In this document: positions 53,470 through 64,000 of the stretch, one piece after another
Layout: every line of letters begins with the position of its first letter
How positions within the stretch are numbered: position 1 is the first letter of the stretch
NCBI GenBank assembly: GCA_033065855.1
Contig: JAVXUO010000406.1
Coordinates: forward strand, 1-64,000
DNA from: Escallonia rubra
Lineage: Eukaryota; Streptophyta; Magnoliopsida; Escalloniales; Escalloniaceae
DNA length: 64,000 nucleotides
Reading direction: 5' to 3'
Notes under the pieces: model-generated
Database searches by the model: none
What the model saw: only the letters and a program-made list of their open reading frames with translations
Told to the model about the DNA's origin: nothing
Translations under genes and position numbers: made by a program

Positions 53470-54336
53470 GTGAAGGCATACAATGTTGATGACTTTAACC
53501 TTGTCATGAGTCAAATGAAGGACTGCTCACCAGAAGCAGCTGAAGGGTTGAGTGGGCATAGGTTAGAGAGTTGGGCTAGGCATACTTTTAACCATGCTGT
53601 TAAGAATGAGCATGTAACTAACAACATTGTTGAGTCCTTCAATAATTTGCTAGGGAACTTGAGGGGAAAACTTGTGTTGTCTTTGGTTGATACTATTAGA
53701 ACTAGGTTGATGTCCAAGGTGCATGAAAGGTTTGAAAAGGCTACCTCTTGGAATGGTAAGGTAGCTCCCAAGATAATGAAAAAATGCAATCAAGCAATTG
53801 CTCAGTCTAGGCATTGTAACATAGTGATGTGTGTTGGGGGTACAAAATTTGAGGTGGTTGATCTTGGGAAGGTGCATGTGGTTGATCTTCAAAGGAGGAG
53901 TTGTTGTTATAGGGTTTGGAATATAATTGGCATACCTTGCAAGCATGCAACAGCATGCATCAATACAAGAAGAATGGATGTATTAGATTTTGTGGATGTA
54001 TGCTATAGCAGGGACACATACTTAAAGACCTATGGTGGGGTCATGCACCCAGTGCATGATGAGTCCTAATGGCAGCCAGCTCCAGGGGATCCCTTGCAAC
54101 CTCCACCATTAGAAAGGTTGCCTGGAAGGCCAAGAAAAGAGAGGAAAAAGGCTGTTGATGAACCTGCTAAGGAAGGCAAGAGGTCATGCACCATAAAATG
54201 TGCAATTTGCAAGGAAATTGGGCATAACAAAAGGACCTGTCAGAGGGCACCTGTGAGAGGCATTAGTAGGGGCACTGCTGCAAGGAATGAAAGGGGTGGC
54301 AGCTGGTGGCAATCAAGTGGGATGCAATCAAGTTAG
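53470..54336 (+). pseudogene. C-terminal half of a MuDR-type MULE transposase
   Basis: Frame runs from KAYNVDDFNLVMSQMKDCSP through HAVKNEHVTNNIVESFNNLL and a SWIM finger (RSCCYRVWNIIGIPCKH) to TAA at 54067-54069, then continues in the same frame as a Pro-rich and basic tail with a CCHC zinc knuckle CAICKEIGHNKRTC to 54336. The tail normally belongs to MuDR-type proteins, so the TAA is a premature stop. The DDE region and N-terminus are missing at the hAT junction. This family is distinct from the FAR1-type MULEs on the left. Confidence 0.9.
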
Positions 54337-55310
54337 TATAAATATGGATGTAAGTGTACTAACTGTGGTGGTTTTTATTTGGATTTACTATGATTTAGTG
54401 TACTTTTGATTAAATGTACTTTTCAACTTTTGAACAGGGAGGACCTGATTGGGGGGGGGGCTCCTAGTCAAGGAACCATGCCTTAACAGCTGAAGTTAAA
54501 GTCACAGTGTGAATAGGTTAACTGTAGGTTACAGTTAGGTTGACTACAAGATTCAAATTGTAAACTTTATCTTTTAGTCAACATTAATGCTTTTATAGTG
54601 TTGATCAACATTTGGATGATTTTAACATTTGGATGATGTAAACTCTATTTGCACAATGTTAACATTTGATGATGGATGATGTTCTTACTTATTTGCACAG
54701 CCCTGTTCGACAACATGTTGTGCAATGTGTTAGAGGCATTGGTTAGGACAGGTTGTGTTTGTGTATATGAGTTTGAAAATTGTAGCTGGTAGAATTTTTG
54801 CATGGTTAGAGGAGGTTGGGTATGCAGTTGTGTGTTTGAACAGTCATGAGTTGAGCAGGTTGTGTGTTTGAACAGTCATGTATTGAGCAGGTTGTGTATT
54901 GTGTTGGGGACTTGGTTTGTGTACTTGGCTTGTGTATTGTGTTGGGGACTTGAATTGAGTAGGTTGTGACCTACATTTTGTGGTTGGACCACTTGATGAG
55001 GTTGTTTGTGCTGTAGTCTTTGTGCAATGTGCACAAACCACAAAAATCTTCAGAAGGCTACACAGTCATTTTGTGATCAAATAACCAACATCCTCATTTG
55101 CCTAGAAAATTTCATTACAGTCATAGATACTTCATTCAAATTGCATTACAGTCATTACATGAACCCTAGAAAATTACACGATGCCAAAATTCAGAAGGCT
55201 ACATTAGTTGCATTACATAACCATACACCAAATTTCTCATTTGTTAATGACAAAAATTATCATCATCATACACATCCATGAGGAAATTAAAGAACAAATA
55301 ACCAACATCT
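54337..55310. other. Spacer between MuDR-type ORF and GRF ORF
   Basis: AT-rich, with a ~33-bp repeat AGTTGAGCAGGTTGTGTGTT at 54846-54900 and GTTGGGGACTTG duplicated at about 54903 and 54941. No gene. Confidence 0.6.
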
Positions 55311-55790
55311 TCAACATGCTTGATTAGACTCAATTAACTGTAATTTTTGTCTCCTTACAGCTTCATTTGTCTCAAGCAACTGCATCTTTGATTCTTTATT
55401 GGTTTTAGGCCTTTGAATTTCTTCATAAACATTAGGTGAACAGATGATTGACCTTCCACTTGGCTTCAATGTTGTTCTATCAGGATTGCACCAATTAAAC
55501 ATGTTACATCCACCACTTGCAGAAGTGAAGAACAACTTCCCCTTACTTGGCTTTTCATCAGATTCAAAAATTTTAAGACTTGCCCTCTTTCTACACCAGC
55601 AACTTATGTAATTAAACCTTAGATCCAACCATTCCTCACTATTTCCTGACCTTGATATTTTTTGGTTAGAATGGAAAGAATGAAGGGAAGGAAGAAAGGG
55701 AAGAACAAGGAGAAAGAAAAGGGTCTGCAAAGGGGAAAGAGAAAGAAGAAGAAGAATAAAAACCCTAAAGGGCAAGGGGGTTTTATTCAA
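55311..55790 (-). CDS. GRF-type zinc-finger-like ORF carried by the MuDR-type MULE
   Basis: 159-codon ORF. SCWCRKRASLKIFESDEKPS, KGKLFFTSASGGCNMFNWCN aligns with the GRF zinc finger (C-x-C ... GR.F..C ... C.FF.W), but the third Cys position reads FFTSAS, so a zinc ligand appears lost. The C-terminal stretch KESKMQLLETNEAVRRQKLQ is a likely coiled coil, as in plant GRF-type small proteins. The first 45 residues are hydrophobic and low-complexity and look like translated leader; the true start is unclear. It is convergent with the MuDR-type transposase and inside the same element. Possibly degenerate. Confidence 0.6.
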   Translation of the reverse strand: MNKTPLPFRVFILLLLSLSPLQTLFFLLVLPFLPSLHSFHSNQKISRSGNSEEWLDLRFNYISCWCRKRASLKIFESDEKPSKGKLFFTSASGGCNMFNWCNPDRTTLKPSGRSIICSPNVYEEIQRPKTNKESKMQLLETNEAVRRQKLQLIESNQAC

Positions 55791-55819
55791 GAAAGGGAGG
55801 GTAGTTTGGGGATGAAAAA

Positions 55820-55991
55820 ATAAAAAAGTAAGGTGTCAGGGAATCTCCAAACGGAGTTAGGGTCCACGTCACATTTGTGTAGCTCCGTGAAATGCGGGTA
55901 CAAACCTCAGAGAGCGGGGTGTAATTAGAAAAGATAGGGGGTCCGTGTGTAGTTTAGGGCAAACCTCAGGGGTGCCGTGTGTAATTTACCC
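55820..55991. repeat. Right TIR of the MuDR-type MULE
   Basis: The strand ends CCTCAGGGGTGCCGTGTGTAATTTACCC; read inward this is GGGTAAATTACACACGGCAC, a common plant MULE tip. A second copy of the CAAACCTCAG / GTGTAATT text lies at about 55900-55925. The left TIR is not in view because the element is cut by the hAT. Confidence 0.7.
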
Positions 55992-57844
55992 AATCAAAAA
56001 AGCCAAAAGTTTCAACGGGTAGCACGTTAAAATCTGTCCATTTTCTTTAAAGTTTGTGAAAAGTCAAGCTAAGCGATTGAGATGTGGCCGAGGGAGTGTA
56101 CGATAAGCAGAGCAATAAAGGCAACAAAGCGCAACAATAGCTTCTTTGTTCGACACATCATCAAATTATGTTTCTAATGTGATGTAAAATTTATAAAAAC
56201 TATATGTTAAACATAATAGTGTAGCTAAATGTCTCTAAAAACTATAAGAGGGATCCTATTTTCTTAATGAATTTACTCGCAGTTTAGTGCTGTCTAAATT
56301 AATAGGCCTCAAACAATTATGAAGCCAATTTGAGACATTTTTTAAATTTTCTATCTAATCAACATACTTTATTTGAACTATTATATATTGGAAAACACTC
56401 CTTGACATGAAATAATAAGGCATAAGTAAAATAGTAAAAAGAACTTAAGAGGTTTAATTGAAAAAAACAACACATTGGTTGGAGTTTATATTTAACTTTT
56501 ATAAATTGAATTTCAGACAATCTATCATGATAGGCCCTAAGTTATTAGTTCTATAAAGCTTGAATTGCAACCTAGTACTTGTTTAATTTTCTTAATGATT
56601 ATAGTAGCCTATTGCACCTTAAAAACTCTTTGAAGCTAAAGAAAAAAAATAAAATTCCAAAGGACATATAGCTCTATCATTTTATAACCATAACTACAAT
56701 TGCATGTGCTATTGAGCTCTACAAGTTATCAAACATGACTATTCTATTACTCTAAATCCCAAGTGAATATGCATTTGATTGCTACTTGGCGATATAAATC
56801 AAAGCCTTAAAGAAAGAAGATACTTTTACATTTGAAAGTATTCCATAACAATCTAATGACCATGTAATCATCTTCAATCTTACTAATATTTGATACATTA
56901 CAATGTTTGTTATATATCATGTTTGTATCTAGATAAGTTAGTGATTCTTTGGAACAGTGATTCCCAATGAGGATAAGAAAGGACTATGACATTTTGTCAT
57001 TCCAAACATAAAGATCTCTTAACCTAACATTTCATATAGAACTTCAAAAGGAAAATTTGAATGCTTCAGCGACGGGAAGACAACGCTAATTACTAATGTG
57101 CGAGATCTAAAGAGTATGTTAAGAAAGACTACATGTTGAAACACTGAAGGAGCCAAATAGTAGATCCATGATAGGTACGTGAAGCTATTACTGAGGCCAG
57201 TAACTAACATGTCTAATAGGACTTCAGTTCTTCACAAAGTTGCGAGATATATGAGTTGATGGATAATTAGTTACTCAGTCGTGATTGAATTGGGTACTAA
57301 TCTTATTCTTTAGAACTCAAACAATGCTTCATCAACACATGTAGTTTTAGCAAATTTAGATGTGTCTTAAAAAGATGTTCACCTCTTTGTTTGTCTCATC
57401 TTATGCAGTATGCATTAGTACACTTTTTAGAGATTTATAATATATTTTATCAGCTAATCCAAGCTTGACTCGGGTTCTTAGGCTAGTATATACATTAAAT
57501 CTCAAATTGAATTTAGCCTAGTCAAGTGTGATCGCTTAACTATATGCTCCAAAGTTGACTCAAAACCTGGCTCGAAATTTATGCTCGTTCTCGTGCTCAG
57601 CTTAACTCACAACCTAATAGCTCGGCCCTATTTTCACAGCCCAAATAATCATGTTTTCGTGTTGCCAAGATTACTTACTTGTTTGTAAGTTGGTAGAAAT
57701 GTTTTTTACAAGTTAATGAAACTATAGGCTTTGCAAGTTGTGTATTGAGAGCGAGCTAATATAGGCTATGCATTGTGCATGGCAGTTAGTAATAAGGCCA
57801 TTTCTATCAACTAAGAGTTCCATATGTTGTTTTCTTATCTCATA
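55992..57844. other. AT-rich spacer, no gene recognised
   Basis: 1.85 kb without a credible ORF, tandem repeat or transposon end. Confidence 0.6.
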
Positions 57845-58912
57845 TGAGTTACAAAATGGGCGGGTGGGTTGGGTTTGGATATAAATGAATTGGGTTGGGG
57901 CTAAATGGGTGATTGACCCATTTAAACCTGTTAAGTTTAGTTACGGGTTAAATTGATCACTTTTTAAAATGGGTTGGTTTTACCCTTGCCCAATAATTAA
58001 CCATATAAATCCAATCAAGTTTTTTCAACTCTCATCCACTTTACCATACTTGCACCCGGCATTGTCATTGCCATGACAGGACCTGCTGTCTCGCCACCAC
58101 TGCACCTTCCTCGGCTGTCGCCACGCCCATTTCCACCTTCATCATTGCCATGCCCCTACCCACCTTCGCCGCCGTCACGCCAAAATTGCCTCAATAGCCA
58201 AGGCCACAACCACCACTGCCATGGCCCAATTGTCACCACATCCACCAGAAGAACAACAATCACCATCACTACCAGTCCCCCATTACCAAATCCATAACCA
58301 CACCACCGCCACAACACTATAACCGCCATCATACCCACCACAACCACCACGAGTCCAGCACCATAACCACCATCATTCTACCACAACAAACACAAAAAGT
58401 TGCTAAGTCAACCATCACACTGTAGAAGATTTAAAATTCTTCCCTAAAAACTACAGATGTGCTAAATCTGCAACAGTAACGCCATCTCACCATCGCCTGC
58501 CAACATTGTCGGGCTATCACCATGCCATCGTTGCTACTATGTCGTATCATAGCTTATGGAGTACTGGTGGTGCTTGGTCATTTGTTGGGTCGTGTTCTTA
58601 TGGTGGTGATGTGATGAAAGGGTGGTGGCTGAGGGGATGACAGCAGTCAATGGCGACGCCGATAGTGGGTGATCGAGTCTTTAGTTGTATGACTGGTTTT
58701 ATGACTCGCCAAGTAAATTGTAGGTTACTAAGCTTATTATGATTAGTTGGGCACCCATTTAAAAAACATTTAAATCGATGGCTAATTGGGTTAAACATTT
58801 ACTGATCCATTTGGCCCATTTATTTAATCGGTGGGTATAGGTGATTTTTAAGTGGGCAGATTTGGACTGATAAATTGGTTTGGGTTACAAAATGCCACCT
58901 CTAGTATTTTAG
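57845..58912. mobile_element. hAT-like non-autonomous element
   Basis: The right end read inward is AGAGGTGGCATTTTGTAACC, followed by CCAAACC; the left has GAGTTACAAAATGGGCGGGT and GGGTTGGGTTTGG. Both carry dense GGGTT/AACCC and CCATTTA motifs typical of hAT subterminal DNA. The interior has a CCA/CAC-rich stretch (58070-58380) that gives spurious Pro/His-rich frames. No transposase. Confidence 0.45.
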
Positions 58913-59369
58913 GGTGGTATTACGTCTTCAGGATGATAAAGACTTGAGCCGATTTTTGTGATAACTTGATATTGTATTCCATGTTAGCCTGTTTGTAACA
59001 AACTCTCATGCAAACTTTACGGTTATAACTACTAGGAAAGAAAATTCTATAGGCTTAGTTCAATGTAAGATATAAGAAGTCTTTCGGTTTGTTGTTGCGC
59101 TCGTTTCAAGTTTTGGGAAGTTCAACAAATCATGGTGCTACTTTTCTCTTGTGCTTGAAAAAGGGTACAATATATCCAAGGAAAAAGAAAAAAGCTAGGC
59201 ATACTTATATGAATAACAAGCTAACCGAAAAAAGGAAGACACTCTGTAATAAAAGTTTTGAACGACAAACTACAACGAATGCAATAAAATTGTCCTTATG
59301 TCCGAATAAAAAGCTAGACACTTTATATTTCCTCATAGTCTGAATAAAATGATGCTAGCTAAGATATGG
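58913..59369. other. Spacer, no gene
   Basis: Unique sequence without recognised features. Confidence 0.5.
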
Positions 59370-61130
59370 TTTGTAGTAGATGCAGCGGTGCCACAAGTAT
59401 ATGATCCGACTCAGATGCCTAGTATGATAATGTGGGATTTGGCAAGGCCATGAGCAAGGCAAGAATAAAGGTGACCTAGGAAACACTGCTAGATTGGAAG
59501 TACGGTAGGTTCATAGGGGCAAAGCCTATACCGGGCCGATGGTCACGCGTCCAACATCCAACATCCAGTGCTAGGGTCCAAAGTCAGGTCTAATGCTTAT
59601 CTTCTTTCTCTCACTAGAATTCTTTAACTCTGAATTTTTGCAATAAGAAAGTTAAATCGTCAAGGGCTGTCAAAATGAGTTCTTAAGTCCACCATTAATA
59701 GGTACTTGAAAGTGCCTTATATTTAAATGACACGTGGTGGTCCCTAGTGGTACAACCTCATCTTGGACACAGTGTTCTGTCGGACCATCGAATTGTTGTA
59801 CTCATTTGACTGCCCCATACCACTTCAACCTGACAAACCAAGAAGACTGACTCATATAATGCTGGTGTGGCAAGGGAACGCCCTAGATCCAGTAACCTGT
59901 CCAATATTCTCGCTAGGTCCAATGAAGACTCAAAGAGACAAAGAAAACCTAGCAGTAGTAGGGAAAGGCAGATGTTTGACTACCAGGAAAACTAGGTACA
60001 ATGCCCTGTGATGACCTGCTCTCGCCTTAAAGTAACAGAGGGTCATAATGCTTAAGGGTTCCTTAGGACACTAATGAACCAAGTTGTTCATGAACTGCTC
60101 GTGGTTCGTTCCCCAAAAAATCGTTCAAGTTCATTTGTGTAATAAACGAATCGAACATGAACAAATTTTTAGAGCTCATTTATTAAACGAGCCAAGCATG
60201 AACATTCCAAAATGTTCATGAATGTGTTCGTGAACGGCTCGTCTGGATAATAACTTAATTATAATATGTTCAAAACCCAAAATCCATATAACATAATTGT
60301 AATATTAATTAGTTTAAACTTGGAAGCCCTAAAATCAGTTAGATAATTGGATAAAGTAAGGTGTAGTTCTGATTTGAAAATAATCATTTTGAACAAGGAC
60401 ACGAGTTTTCAAATTTGAGTTCGGTTTGTATAAATAAATGAACAAAGTTGAGGAGAGCACGAGCTTTGTGAATTACGAAGGAGTTCAAACAAAATTTTGA
60501 AGATTAAACGAACACGAACACAAACATGAGCATGACCTGAAACTAAACGAATGAGTTTAAGCATGCCTCTATTTGGCTCGAAGTCGGACTGTACACAGTT
60601 CTAGCTGGGTTCTGATGAAGAGCCCCCGGTGCCAGAGCACATAAACAATCATGAATTTACCCTAGCAAAGATAGTGTTTTGGATTAGTTGTCTATCCTGC
60701 GGTGAGTCGTTGAGCTGGAATACTCGTAGAGTGACGAGGTATTATTGTGGAGAAGTCACCAACCAAATGGGGTGATGTAGTATTCCGGAGAAGTTGTCTA
60801 CCGGATGGGCCAAGACAATGTCCCAAAAAAGTCGCCTACCTAACAAAAGAGCAGTCTTCATGTTGGAGCACTCGAAGCTCCCTAGTAGAGACAGTGCCAT
60901 GGGAAATCGTCTACTTCGTGACTAGTTTTTTTGCCAGAGCACTCAAAACGCACCGAGGTAATGTCTATGATGAACTGCCTATGAAAGGTGTCTAGGTAGT
61001 GTCTCGAAAGAGTCTCATATCTGACAGAAGTGGAGTCTTAGTGCTGATGCATTTGGACCTCCCTGGTAGATATGGCACCATGGGAAGTCACATATCTTGT
61101 TAGTTTTTCCAGAGTACTGAGTGCATTGGA
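59370..61130. mobile_element. Diverged copy of the LTR-like repeat at 19570-21370
   Basis: Same order of blocks as the left copy: GATGCAGCGGTGCCACAAGT, GACACGTGGTGGTCC, AATGCTGGTGTGGC, ATGACCTGCTCTCGCCTTAA, then many CCAGAGCAC / GAGATAGTG / GTCGCCTA-type modules. A ~540-bp AT-rich stretch (60060-60600) with GTTCATGAA and AACGAACA motifs is absent from the left copy and may be a separate insertion. No coding region. Confidence 0.5.
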
Positions 61131-64000
61131 GGCAGTATCTCGAAGGATTTGCGTACTTGATAGGAAAAGATAGTGTTAAGAGAGGTAGCCTTCATGACAT
61201 AATTGGAGTCCTCGTGCCAGAGCAGTTGGAGCTCCATAAGGTAGTGACTGATGGATGTAGTGTTAGGGCATGTAGAATGGAGATGGCGAGGTGCAAGGGC
61301 ATGGCGTATAGATGTTGTTCCAGCAAACACAAGACGGAAATAGCTTAGCATAAGGGCGTCTTAAATGGGTGCTATGTCAGGGGAACGTCTAGATAGTGCA
61401 TGGGTGTAACTGGTATAGATAATGCACGGAGCATGTGGTGTAAGGACAGTGTGTAGGCACGACCGGTGGACGTCATGGTATGGGTGCAGTACTAGACATA
61501 GTGGCACAACATGGAACATGGCATGCCCAACCACCTAAAATTGTCCAAGTGTCAACCTACCCATATGTACAAGGATGGAGCATGGGAATAGTTAAATGTA
61601 TTTCATGGTAGGTTGTCAAAGGGTAGTAGGGGTTTATGAAATCCAATGAAGTTAGTTTTAGTATTAAGGTGAGTGACACGAGCCAATAGGTGCTACACGA
61701 GTATGAGGTAGGTTTGAAAGGGAGATAGGAAATTGGAGTTAGAAACTGGCCCAAAGAAGGAGTTGTTGGAGTGAGGTTGGCGTGGTTCCCATGAATGGGC
61801 GACCAAGGTTCATGCTAGATGGGGTGTACACCGAGTGGCCAAGGAGAGTAGACGGCCCAAAGGGTGCATGCCACCTGACGGCTGCCCTATGAGGGTTTGC
61901 CTTGGACTAGGTGGCTTGGAAAAAGGTGGGTTAGAAGGGAGCTTGTTTGGTGTTGGTAAGGTGTAAGGAGGTAAGAAGGTGTAGGTATCATGAGGAGGAC
62001 CCCCTAACTCGGCGGCTACCCAAAATATAGCCCCCCCGGGTAGGCAAGCAAGTGGCAGAGAGCTATACCCAAGCGGCGAGTGTGCCCCTCGATCGGCAGC
62101 TAAGGGTACCTGAGAGGGAGAAGAGGTTGGTAACACACGTGGCATGCTCTAGGTTGGCCGAAACAAAAGTGTTGAAGTTTGACGGTTGAGTATTTGCAAA
62201 CGTGCCTACGATAACGGGTCCTTAATCTCGCGAAATACGCATAGTCAAGATGGACTAATAACATAAGCCCTTCTAGATTGTACATATAGAGGAGTGATTG
62301 GGCGCGTAGCCCATACAAACTTTCTAGTGCACAAGAAAAAGTACATTTGATCAATTATGGTGACTTAAAGCATCATATAGGAAGAATTATCTTGGGAGAT
62401 GTCAGGGGCTAGTTGTGATGTTGACGAACAACAAACTTATTTTTTTGGTTTGAATTCCAGACAGATACTCCCATCAGAGACCTATTTGTTAAGGGTGTGT
62501 TTTGTAGAGACCATATCTGTTTGAAAATGCACTTGAGGTGGTGAAAGGTGTTGACTTGCCAGAGATCGTCAAAAAGAAAAATGTTGAGGAGTTATGTGTA
62601 CGTGGCGCTATAATTAATCCAGCAAAAGCAAAATTTAGGCCCCTGCAGTTCTTGAGGACATAGTCCTATTGTCTTATGATGGAGGCAATAGTTAAGCTTT
62701 AGCAGGTCTTCCTTCGTAAGCTCAATTTTGATAAAATAGGGTTGTAAATTTTTCCTTAATTCAATCTTTTAGAAGTTCCTTGACTGTGTTCAAGTCTCAT
62801 GGGTACGTAGTTGAGAGAAACTCCAACTATTTTCTCTTGTCAGGGCACTTTTCGCCTTCTTAGGACTGGCACTACCAATTAATATAGAAGTTGTCTTTAT
62901 CACTGACCACTTCCACCGTAGCGATCAGGTCATTATGTGCCTGGAGTTTTGAGGTCTTTGACGGGCTACCAGAGTCATAAGTGCATCATACAACTTCTTT
63001 GAGACGTCCCCGAGATATGTGTCATTATAGAATTTCAAGGTAGACCATGTAGATGTCTCTGACGTTCTTGATACAGTTGGCCACTAGGGTCTCATCCTTA
63101 TTGAATCCAATGCATTACAAGCATTGTATTCAGGTCAAGTAGAGTATTAGAAGTTAGGGAAAGTAAGTGAAAGCAAGTCAGAGGCAGGATAGATATTCAG
63201 CTGTTGGTTCGTTGGATCTGGTTAATTTTAGTATTTATGAGTTTTTACAGAGCTTCGAACTAAGGGAATTGGGGGGTGGTGCTGCCAAGTGGATGTTGTT
63301 GTAACGCCAGACCAAGTTGGCCAGGAATGAGTGAATGGTCATAGTTGTGGCCACCACGCTTTCTATGGTCGATAAAGGTGACGTGTATCTACGACTAAGG
63401 ATTGGGAGAACCGAGGTGCAGCGGTCGTGAAACTAGGACTCGAGTTATGTAGAGGAACCAGTCAAGGTCTATAAGGCTGAACTTGAGTAGCAGGGCCATC
63501 CCGAGACTTATGGCGAGCAAGAAGAAAAGGAAAATGAGCTCTTAAAAGATGGGGTGCTTATAGGTAAGATTTTGGATAGAATTTCACATGTCAGAAAAAC
63601 AACTACAAGAAAATGGGAGAGTCATTCGAGGTTTGTGATGGCAAAAGTGAGGCATTGGACCGTAGCCTCGACAACAACAACATTGATGCATCCATCTAGG
63701 GAGTCTCTCTTCCTTGTCCTTGAGGTGGTGTCCCTTGGATGGTTGGTTGAAGGCCTTGGACAGGGGATGAACGGTATTACGATGCTCACCATCCTCAATA
63801 GAGTTGCAGAACATGATGCCATGGAAGTGGTTTACCAGTTACCTATGGAGGTGCTACAAAGAGTATAGTTTGAGTCAAATATCAAGTATGAGTGATGGGT
63901 CACAGAGCAAGTAAAAGGACAAGGGCAGAAACAAAAGCAACCTAGACAGAGCCTAAAGAATGAGAGTGTCGTTAGGGCTAGAAACCAAATTGAGTTGGTC
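61131..64000. other. Degenerate repeat DNA to the window end
   Basis: Continues the LTR-like sequence, with GGCATGGCGTA / ATGGGTGCAGT-type text as at 20840-21010. Short open frames, such as 63554-63868, have no recognised family. It may be the interior of an old non-coding retroelement. No gene can be supported. Confidence 0.45.

Noticed and set aside
58073-58350. Pro/His-rich and Val-rich ORFs
   Set aside because: CCA/CAC-rich low-complexity DNA inside a hAT-like element.

Overview
The window is plant nuclear DNA, most likely from a eudicot. Evidence: GT-AG introns, AT-rich spacers, a plant GT47 glycosyltransferase, an LRR-RLK of subfamily XII type, and plant transposon families (FAR1-type Mutator-like elements or MULEs, MuDR-type MULE, CACTA/EnSpm, hAT, LTR-like repeats). 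The species cannot be told from the sequence. Only one complete host gene is seen (GT47, 21970-26010, minus strand, four exons, about 471 aa); one host gene is dead (LRR receptor kinase, 44986-48151). Most of the rest is transposon DNA.

Region 1 (48-11555) is a large MULE with near-identical terminal inverted repeats (TIRs) of 281 and 292 bp, sitting in a (TA)n tract. It carries an intact FAR1/MULE transposase (1060-3357), a two-exon B3-domain gene (3911-4379), two divergent small genes that are paralogues of each other and match no family I know (5118-5549 minus, 5946-6380 plus), and a five-exon gene joining a plant mobile domain (PMD) to a C48/Ulp1 cysteine protease (7503-10699, minus). A 23-bp palindrome family is scattered through it; its arms vary in a compensated way, so symmetry is kept while sequence drifts.

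Region 2 (11827-18380) is a related MULE that lost its transposase and keeps a decayed PMD-C48 gene. Region 3 (18409-18840) holds terminal fragments of a region 1-type MULE, including a perfect 62-bp inverted repeat around a TA tract. Then come an LTR-like repeat (19570-21370) and the GT47 gene.

Region 4 (26543-39592) is a third MULE, with a FAR1-type transposase carrying one in-frame stop (30262-32529) and a PMD-C48 gene that has lost its ATG and gained one stop (34559-37411, minus). Its right tip is missing. Its TIRs hold arrays of CACGTG boxes, and a leader exon with a splice donor lies in both TIRs, so the two convergent genes appear to share one promoter and leader design. All three MULEs share a ~167-bp repeat beside the 3' end of the PMD-C48 gene.

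Region 5 (40445-43440) is the right part of a CACTA element with an intact five-exon Transposase_24 gene. A second CACTA end (48152) cuts the LRR receptor kinase pseudogene. Region 6 (50301-53469) is a decayed hAT element abutting the 3' half of a MuDR-type MULE (53470-55991) that also carries a GRF zinc-finger ORF. The right end (55992-64000) holds a hAT-like non-autonomous element and a diverged copy of the LTR-like repeat; no gene is recognised there.

The best candidate for an undescribed system is the region 1 element: transposase, B3 DNA-binding protein, a novel paralogous pair, a PMD-protease fusion and a set of covarying palindromes that could be the sites these proteins read.
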